Assembly (NCBI RefSeq): GCF_018614195.1
Contig: NZ_JAGGOT010000037.1
Span: 1 to 64,000, forward strand
DNA: 64,000 nt
Direction of reading: 5' to 3'
From: Streptomyces sp. ISL-43
GTDB lineage: Bacteria; Actinomycetota; Actinomycetes; Streptomycetales; Streptomycetaceae
Part shown: positions 57,998-64,000 of the stretch, one piece after another
Layout of the letters: each line of letters opens with the position of its first letter
Position numbering within the stretch: the stretch's first letter is position 1
Position numbers and translations under genes: made by a program
The notes under the pieces: model-generated
Told to the model about the DNA's origin: nothing
Database searches by the model: none
The model's input: the letters and a program-made list of their open reading frames with translations, nothing else

Positions 57998-59792
57998 ATG
58001 CCCACCACCACCCGCAGCGCGCCGGGACCCGAGATGCCTCCGCGTCCGAAGTCCCGTTGGGGACGCCGTCTGACGGCGCTCCTCGCCGGCACCCTGATGG
58101 CTGCCGCTCTGCCCCTGGCCGCCGGAGCCCCGGCGGCCCAGGCGGCCGTCGGCATCTTCGAATACCCCGTTCCCAACTTCCGCGAGCACGCCGGTCGGCA
58201 TCACCACCGGGCCGGACGGCAACCTGTGGTTCACCGAGGCGGTCGGCAACAAGATCGGCCGGATGAGCCCGACGGGCACCCTCATCGCCGAGTACCCCCT
58301 GCCCGGCGAGTTCAGCACCCCGCACGACATCACCGCCGGCCCGGACGGGAACGTCTGGTTCACCATGCAGCACTTCGACTCCCGGGTCGGGAAGATCGAC
58401 ACGAACGGCACGGTCACCGAATACCCCCTCCCCGACCAGTTCGTCGAGCCCACCGGCATCACCGCCGGCCCGGATGGGGCCATGTGGTTCACCGAGCAGA
58501 ACGGCAACCGGATCGCCCGCATCACCACCACCGGCACCCTCACCGAGTACCCTCTGCCCGCCGGCTCCGGCCAGCCGTCCTACATCACCACCGGGCCGGA
58601 CGGGAACCTGTGGTTCACCGAAATCGGCGCCAACCTCATCGGCCGCATCACCCCGTCCGGCGTCGTCACCGAGTTCCCGGTCCCCGACGGCGGCGGCCCC
58701 ACCGACATCACCACCGGCCCCGACGGGAACCTCTGGTTCACCGTGTTCGGCGGCAACCGGATCGGCCGGATCACCCCGTCCGGCGTGATCACCCAGTACG
58801 ACGTACCGTCGAACGGCCCCGCGCCCCAGCCCCAGGACATCACCGCCGGGCCGGACGACAGCCTGTGGTTCACCGAACGCAACAGCGGGAAGATCGGGCG
58901 GATCAGCACGTCCGGTGTGATCGCCGAGTTCCCCCTGCCCTCCTCGGAGCGCGGCCCGTGGGGCATCACCAAGGGTCCGGACAACGACATCTGGTTCGCC
59001 GAGACCGCGAACTTCATCGGGCGTCTCGACCTGACCGATGCCGACCTCGGCGTCACGAAGTCCGACGCGGGTTCCGACCCCGTCGATGTGGGGCAGAGCG
59101 TGACGTACACGCTCACCGCGACCAACAACGGCCCGCAGACCGCCGAAGGGGTCGTCCTCAAGGACACCCTGCCCGCCGGACTCCAGTTCGTCTCGGCGTC
59201 CGCCGGATGCACCGCGGCCGGTTCCACTCCGGACGTCGTGACATGTGACATCGGTACGCTCACCGCCGGGAGCAGCGACGCGCGGACCATCACCACGACG
59301 GCCACGACCGAGGGGACCCTCACCGACAGTGCGGCGGTAGCCGGCGCCGTCTCGGACCCGGTCCCGGCGAACGACCTCGCGTCGGAGAGCACCACAGTCG
59401 TGGCGACCACGTGCTTCGGCGAGCAGCCGACGATCACCGGCACCCCCGGCGACGATCAGATCACCGGCACGCCCGCTCGCGACGTCATCCTGGCCCACGG
59501 CGGCGACGACACCGTCAGCGGCGCCGCCGGTAACGACCTCATCTGCGGCGGTCCCGGCGCGGATTCGATCACCGGCGGCCCCGGCAACGACCAGATCGCG
59601 GGCGACGTGGGCAACGACATCCTCCACGGCGACCCGGGCAACGACACCGTGACGGGCGGAGACGGCGACGACTCCCTGTTCGGCGAGGTCGGCAACGACT
59701 CCCTCGACGGAGGCCCGGGCACGAACACCAACAACGGCGGCCCCGGCACCGACATCTGCACCAACCCCGGCACGGGCCCCGGCTGCCCGTGA
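57998..59792 (+). pseudogene. Secreted streptogramin-lyase-like propeller + DUF11 + RTX protein, frameshifted near N-terminus
   Basis: Signal peptide LLAGTLMAAALPLAAGAPAA; then GIFEYPVPN in the start frame. An extra T at 58178/58179 breaks the frame; removing it gives ...PNSASTPVGITTGPDGNLWF and one 597-residue protein. From 58200 to 59040 there are seven virginiamycin B lyase-type blades (ITAGPDGNVWFT, IGRITPSGVVTEFPVP). Residues about 345-450 are a DUF11 domain (VTYTLTATNNGPQTAEGVVL), followed by RTX nonapeptides (GGDDTVSGAAGND, GGDGDDSLFG). True Vgb lyases have catalytic His and Glu residues that I cannot confirm here. Confidence 0.75.
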
Positions 59793-59798
59793 CCCCGA

Positions 59799-59824
59799 GG
59801 GTGCTCCCGGACCCGGGAGCACCC
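59799..59824. terminator. Terminator after the propeller/RTX gene
   Basis: GGGTGCTCCCGG (59799-59810) pairs with CCGGGAGCACCC (59813-59824), 7 nt after the stop codon. Confidence 0.7.
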
Positions 59825-59849
59825 CACAGGGACCGGACCAGGTGCCCGG

Positions 59850-59877
59850 CGAAGGGCCGGCCGTGGTCGGCCCTTCG
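59850..59877. terminator. Second terminator, likely for the phosphoesterase gene
   Basis: CGAAGGGCCG (59850-59859) pairs with CGGCCCTTCG (59868-59877), 16 nt beyond the minus-strand stop at 59893. With the hairpin at 59799 it separates the convergent genes. Confidence 0.7.
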
Positions 59878-59892
59878 CTGCATGCGGTCGGT

Positions 59893-60396
59893 TCACGCCT
59901 TCCCGGGCAGGCGGCGGAGGGTGGTGTGGCGCAGGTCGCCGTCCACGAGGGTGAGGGTCAGGAACGTGTGGTGGGGCTGCCGTCGGCGATCGGTCGGCGA
60001 TCCGGGGTTGAGCAGGCGCAGCCCGCCCGGGGCCGTGGAGTCCCACGGGATGTGGCTGTGGCCGAACACCAGGACGTCCACATCGGGGAAGCGCGCGGCG
60101 CAGCGCCGTTCGCGCCCGGCGGCCGGGCCGGTCTCGTGGACGACCGCGAAGCGCAGGCCGCCGAGTTCGGCGCGGGCGACCTCGGGCAGCCTGCGGCGCA
60201 TCGCGGGCCCGTCGATGTTGCCGTACACGCCGATCAGGAGGCGGGACCTCGACTCCAGGAGGTCGAGTGTGGCCTCGTCGGTCCAGTCGCCGGCGTGGAT
60301 CACCGCGTCGGCCGCGTCGACGGCTGCCAGCAGAGCTTCCGGCAGGCGCTTGGCGCGGGCGGGTACCTGCGTGTCGGAGGTCAGCAGCAGCCTCAT
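59893..60396 (-). CDS. YfcE/MJ0936-like metallophosphoesterase
   Basis: A 167-residue protein of the small calcineurin-like phosphoesterase family: LLLTSDTQVP, VIHAGDWTD, GVYGNIDGPAMR, FAVVHETG, VLVFGHSHIP, LRLLNPGSPTDRR. The metal ligand pattern D-x-H is altered to D-T-Q at the first motif, while GDW, GNID, H, GHSH are intact. It likely hydrolyses phosphodiesters; the biological substrate is unknown. Confidence 0.88.
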   Translation of the reverse strand: MRLLLTSDTQVPARAKRLPEALLAAVDAADAVIHAGDWTDEATLDLLESRSRLLIGVYGNIDGPAMRRRLPEVARAELGGLRFAVVHETGPAAGRERRCAARFPDVDVLVFGHSHIPWDSTAPGGLRLLNPGSPTDRRRQPHHTFLTLTLVDGDLRHTTLRRLPGKA

Positions 60397-60464
60397 ACGC
60401 CCCACCGTAGGCGGCGCGCGCCGCTCCCGACCCGCACGGCACGGTGTCTCGTCTCGTGCCGTGA

Positions 60465-61211
60465 CTATCCGGGTGCGAGGCGAGGGGATCTTGTTCCGGT
60501 GTGCCCGTCGCCGGGCGGGTTCCCGGCCGGTGCGCGGGCGGTGACCAGGCCCGATTCGTAGGCCGCGATGACTGCCTGGGCGCGGTCGCGTACGGAGAGC
60601 TTGTCGAAGATGCTGGTGATGTAGTTCTTGACCGTCGAGAGGCTGATGTCCAGGGCGCGGGAGATCTCGGTGTTGTCGAGGCCCGTGGCCATCAGGTGCC
60701 ACACCTCGACCTCGCGGGGGGTGAGTTCACCCGGGCCGGTGGCGGCCGGCCTCGGACCGTGGGGTGCCCGTACGTAGGTGGAGATCAGCCGGGTGAGCAG
60801 GCGCGGGGCGACGGCTGCCTCGCCCGCGTGGACGGTGCGGATCGCCGCGCTCAGGTCCTCCGGAGAGCTGTCCTTGGGCAGGAACCCGTAGGCTCCGGCG
60901 CGCAGGGCGCCCACGACGTACTCGTCGAGGTCGAAGGTACTGAGTGCAAGGACCCGGCAGTCGGGCACGGTGGCGGCGAGTTCCCCGGTCGCGGCGACCC
61001 CGTCCATGACGGGCATCCGAATGTCCATCACCACGACGTCCGGGCGCAGTTCGCGGGCGAGGGTGACGGCCTGCGCGCCGTTCTCCGCTTCTCCCACCAC
61101 TTCCAAGGCCGGGTCCGGGGAGAGGATCAGCGACAGGCCGCGCCGTACCAGCGGCTGGTCGTCCACGATCAGCACCCTGATCCTCGGCCGCGTCGGCCCG
61201 GGCCCGGTCAT
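60465..61211 (-). CDS. NarL/LuxR-family response regulator
   Basis: A 248-residue response regulator. Receiver: VLIVDDQPLVRRGL, phospho-Asp in VVVMDIRMPVMDG, K in GFLPKDSSPEDL. HTH: ELTPREVEVWHLMATGLDNT then EISRALDISLSTVKNYITSI. It has a 30-residue disordered tail (ARAPAGNPPGDGHTGTRSPR). Its ATG overlaps the kinase stop (ATGA), so the pair is a coupled two-component system. Confidence 0.92.
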   Translation of the reverse strand: MTGPGPTRPRIRVLIVDDQPLVRRGLSLILSPDPALEVVGEAENGAQAVTLARELRPDVVVMDIRMPVMDGVAATGELAATVPDCRVLALSTFDLDEYVVGALRAGAYGFLPKDSSPEDLSAAIRTVHAGEAAVAPRLLTRLISTYVRAPHGPRPAATGPGELTPREVEVWHLMATGLDNTEISRALDISLSTVKNYITSIFDKLSVRDRAQAVIAAYESGLVTARAPAGNPPGDGHTGTRSPRLAPG

Positions 61212-62433
61212 CGGTGTGCTCCCTCGTGCTGGACGGCCGCCTCGGCCGCCTCGTCCGCGGTCAGCGGCAGGTCGGCCACCACGGCGAACCCCCCGTCGGC
61301 CTGCGGGCCGACGGTGAGGGTGCCGCCGTGCAGGGCGACGCGCTCGCGCATGCCGACGAGGCCGTAACCGCCCGAGCCCACCGCCGCCGGCCCCTCCTGC
61401 GGCGGTGTGCCCCCGCCGTCGTCCCGCACCTCGATGGTGATCCGCTCCCGGTGGTACGTCAGTTGTACGGAGGCGTGGGCGGGCCCCGCGTATTTGCGGG
61501 CGTTGGTGAGGGCCTCCTGGGCGATCCTGAATACCGTGAGGCCGACGGTCGGCGGCAGCGGACGCCGCGGCCCGCGGACGCTGAACTCGGTCGGCAGTCC
61601 GGCAAGGCGGGACTCGGCCACCAGGCGGTCGAGGTCGTCGGCGCCGGGCTGGGGCAGCGGCGGCGCGGCCTCCGGTTCGTCGCCGGCCCGCAGCACGTCG
61701 AGGAGCTGGCGCATCTCGCGCAGCGCGAGCCGCCCGGGGCCTCCAGGGTGACCAGGGCGTCCCGGACCACTTCCGGTCGGGTGATGTTGGCCCGGGCTCC
61801 GCCGGCCATCAGCTGCATGGTGGTGATGTGGTGGGCCACGATGTCGTGCAGCTCCCTCGCGATGCGGCGGCGTTCGTCGGCCACCGCACGGTCGGCAAGG
61901 AGTCTGCGGTTGGCCGCCACCTCCCGCTGCCAGCGGTTGACCGCCATGGCGCCGCCGACGACGATCAGGGTGGACAAGGGTGGTCCCATGGCCTCCTGCC
62001 AGGTCGGCATCCGGCCGATGCTCTGGCTCAGCAGCATCAGGAACACCGTCGCGACGGCGGCGACCGCCGTCACCCGGCCGGGGCGGGCCCTGGCGACCGA
62101 GTACAGGGAGACCACCAGGACGGCACCGAAGTGGCTGGGCAGCGGTACGGTCACGGCGGCCGTCACGTCGAGTACCAGTACGGCGGCGAACGCCGCCACC
62201 GGGTGGCTGCGCCGGGCGAGCAGCGGCATGGCCGCCAGCGCGACGAGGAGGAACCCGGCCACGCTCACGTCGTGTTGCCCAGCCGGGTCGTGGAAGAGCG
62301 CGTAGCTGAGCAGGTTCATCGCGCAGGCCCCGCCGGTCACGAGCGCGTCGTTACGGGTCCACGGCGGCTCGGCACCGGCCGTGTGCAGCGACTCCCGGCC
62401 ATCACCGGGCCCGATGTGTCGGCTCCTCAGCAT
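61208..62433 (-). pseudogene. DesK/NarX-type sensor histidine kinase, frameshifted
   Basis: N-terminal membrane domain (VAGFLLVALAAMPLLARRSH, AFAAVLVLDVTAAVTVPLPS, VAAVATVFLMLLSQ) and HisKA_3 with the phospho-His in RRRIARELHDIVAHHITTMQ. The frame breaks at 61736-61739 (one base missing from a GGGG run on the plus strand): restoring it joins LVTLEAPGRLALREMRQLLD to the ATPase half (TVGLTVFRIAQEALTNARKY, GGYGLVGMRERVALHGG). 1226 nt plus one equals 409 codons. GGGGAG precedes ATG 62433. Partner of the response regulator. Confidence 0.85.
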
Positions 62434-62784
62434 GTCTGTTCTCCCCTTCGTCCGGCCTCCCGGCCCCCGGGAAAGGGTTGCACAGCAGTCGGCACGGCAG
62501 CCGCAGCGGCAGCGGCAGCACCGGCGGCCTCGGTTCGCGGCCCTGTCCCGGGCGCGGGGCCCGGCGCGGGACCGGGAGCGGGCCCCGGACGAGCCAGGAC
62601 CAGGCCCGCGACCAGGACCGGGACCAGGACCAGGCTCCTGGTCGCGGGCCGGGGAGGGACCCAGGGCCCCGGTGTGGATCATCCGCTGCCCCGACGACTG
62701 CCGACCCCTCGGAGTGATGGTCTGGAGACCGGCCGGGAGCCCCCGGCAGACGTCCGCATTCAAGTCCGTCCGCCGGAGGACATC
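62434..62784. other. Divergent promoter region with CCAGGA/CCAGGC repeats
   Basis: About 350 bp between the kinase and the second MMPL gene. It includes a GGACCAGG-rich block (about 62590-62650: GACCAGGACCGGGACCAGGA) and GCAGCG/GGCAGCA repeats at 62500-62525. The end contains CCGGAGGA, the ribosome binding site of the MMPL gene. Confidence 0.5.
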
Positions 62785-64000
62785 GTGATCCGCGCCCTGA
62801 CCAGATACTCCACCCGACACCCTTGGAAGGTCATCACCCTCTGGGTGCTGCTGGGTGTCGCGCTGAGCGCCCTGGCCCCCGTACTGATCTCCCGCGTCAC
62901 CCAGCACCAGACCGGGGACTTCCTGCCCCGCAGCTACGACTCGGCCGCCGCGCTGCGGATCGCCCAGGAGCAGTTCGGGGTGAACCCCGACGCCGTCACC
63001 GTGACGGTGCTGGTCGCCCGCACCGACGGCAAGGCCCTGAGCGCCGCCGACCAGAAGCGGGTCGAGGCCGAGGCCGCGAAGCTCGGCGAGCGCAGGGTGG
63101 TCATGCCTCGCGAAGACGACATGCCGCAGTTCATGGTCCCGGACCGCTCCCAGACGCCCCGGATCGCCCCGGCGATGACGGCGCCCGACCGGAGCTTCGA
63201 ACTGCTCTCCGTCCAGCTGACCGGCAATCCTTCGGACAGGGGGGTCCAGGGCGTCTACCGGACCTTCCGGGACGCCGCCACGACGCAGTTCTCGGAGGCG
63301 GGGATGCGCACCGGCTTCACCGGGGCACTCGCCGACACCGTCGACACCACCGATGCCAACGAGACCGCCGCGAAGGTCGGGGGCGCGCTCGTCATGGGGT
63401 TGATCGTCCTGCTCAACGTGCTGGTGTTCCGCAGCGTGGCCGCGGCCCTGCTGCCACTGTTCGCGGTCGCCATGATCGGCGGCGTGGCGGGGGGAGCCGT
63501 GGCGGGCGCCGCGCTGCTCACCGGGCGCAAGCTCGACGCGGGCACCCCGGCGCTGATCCAGGTGGTCCTGCTCGGCATCGGCATCGACTACCTGCTGTTC
63601 CTGCTGTTCCGCTTCCGCGAGCAGTTGCGCAGCCGGCCCGAGCAGCCCGCCCGCGAGGCGGCCGAGCAGGTCTCCGGCCGGGTGGGCGCGGCGATCACCT
63701 CGGCGGCGCTGACCATCGTCGCCGCGTTCGCCACGCTGGGCCTGGCGACCTTCGGGCAGTTCCGCTCACTGGGCCCCTCGATCGCCGTCGCGGTCCTCGT
63801 GATGCTGCTCGGCAGCCTCACCCTGATGCCGGCGCTGCTCGCGGCCGCCGGGCGCAAGATGTTCTGGCCTTCCCGGTCCTTGCGCCGCGAGCCGCGCGAA
63901 GGCCGTGCCGCCCGCTTCGGCGCGCTGGTCACACGACGACCGCTGACGATGCTGATGGCCTCCGTCGCCCTGCTCGCCGCGCTGGCCGCCGGGTTGACGG
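62785..64000 (+). CDS. MMPL-family membrane exporter (partial, runs off window)
   Basis: GTG 62785 follows GGAGGA. The visible 405 codons give the first half of an MMPL protein: WKVITLWVLLGVALSALAPV as the first helix, an extracytoplasmic loop (QTGDFLPRSYDSAAALRIAQ), then GGALVMGLIVLLNVLVFRSV, LGIGIDYLLFLLFRFREQLR (motif D-Y) and ITSAALTIVAAFATLGLATF. The frame is open to the window end. It is divergent from the two-component system, which may control it. It is a separate paralog from the MMPL gene at 53.4-55.7 kb. Confidence 0.9.
   Translation, partial: MIRALTRYSTRHPWKVITLWVLLGVALSALAPVLISRVTQHQTGDFLPRSYDSAAALRIAQEQFGVNPDAVTVTVLVARTDGKALSAADQKRVEAEAAKLGERRVVMPREDDMPQFMVPDRSQTPRIAPAMTAPDRSFELLSVQLTGNPSDRGVQGVYRTFRDAATTQFSEAGMRTGFTGALADTVDTTDANETAAKVGGALVMGLIVLLNVLVFRSVAAALLPLFAVAMIGGVAGGAVAGAALLTGRKLDAGTPALIQVVLLGIGIDYLLFLLFRFREQLRSRPEQPAREAAEQVSGRVGAAITSAALTIVAAFATLGLATFGQFRSLGPSIAVAVLVMLLGSLTLMPALLAAAGRKMFWPSRSLRREPREGRAARFGALVTRRPLTMLMASVALLAALAAGLT

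Overview
The window is very GC-rich throughout and carries the typical gene mix of a Streptomyces (or close relative such as Kitasatospora): PadR, TetR, XRE/MmyB, AraC/GlxA-like and ribbon-helix-helix regulators, Tat- and Sec-exported glycoside hydrolases, a class A beta-lactamase, an ECF sigma factor, a two-component system, MMPL exporters, and frequent GTGA/ATGA start-stop overlaps. The mixture of intact genes, truncated genes and transposase or integrase remnants suggests an accessory region such as a chromosome arm. No rRNA, tRNA or CRISPR array was seen.

Layout. 0-5.7 kb: aldehyde dehydrogenase, a PadR/membrane-protein pair, a secreted Asp-box propeller and a small lipoprotein. 5.65-9.8 kb is a decay zone: transposase remnant with a CGCAC microsatellite, a type 1 binding protein, a CopG/Fic-like toxin-antitoxin pair with a damaged toxin, and two broken genes abutting each other. 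9.9-20.9 kb: a PKD/repeat surface protein, FabV enoyl reductase (with a 36-bp palindrome inside the gene), a quinone reductase with divergent MmyB-type regulator, a micropeptide/ECF sigma/DUF2892-like membrane module, a YCII protein, a Tat beta-lactamase and a lamin-tail protein. 21-27.7 kb: GtrA protein, a long gene-poor stretch, a large modular secreted glycan-active protein and two small proteins.

27.8-31.6 kb holds the most unusual group, all on the minus strand: a SAM methyltransferase, a protein with a perfect 27-residue Gly/Thr/Ser-rich internal duplication, a TPR/2OG-Fe(II) oxygenase and an FkbM methyltransferase. It looks like a substrate-plus-tailoring-enzyme cluster, possibly a RiPP-like peptide modification system, but this is inference. 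31.8-46.3 kb: GH16 beta-glucanase with ricin-type CBM, SDR enzymes, XRE-cupin regulator, YbaK deacylase, creatininase-like hydrolase, two GlxA-like regulators around a trypsin-like protease, SnoaL and GH16-like proteins, a frameshifted erythromycin-esterase-like gene, an RTX protein and a GH26-like enzyme. 46.8-50.9 kb: glycosyltransferase, FAD monooxygenase flanked by a direct repeat, and a TetR/SnoaL divergent pair.

51.2-57.8 kb is a transport/envelope module: DrrAB-like ABC exporter, MMPL exporter, DUF4097 protein and a ribbon-helix-helix/HicB-like protein. Each unit is preceded by arrays of the palindrome TGGCGCCA spaced about 11 and 20-21 bp apart; a similar array lies before the distant gtrA-like gene. 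I infer an undescribed regulon, probably controlled by the RHH protein. 58-64 kb: a streptogramin-lyase-like propeller fused to DUF11 and RTX repeats, a YfcE-like phosphoesterase, a NarL/DesK-type two-component system and the start of a second MMPL exporter.

Several genes (serine hydrolase, HTTM-like protein, sigma factor, erythromycin esterase, streptogramin-lyase-like protein, histidine kinase) are broken by one-base changes, most at short homopolymers. That pattern could be real decay or uncorrected long-read sequencing error and should be resolved before calling them pseudogenes.
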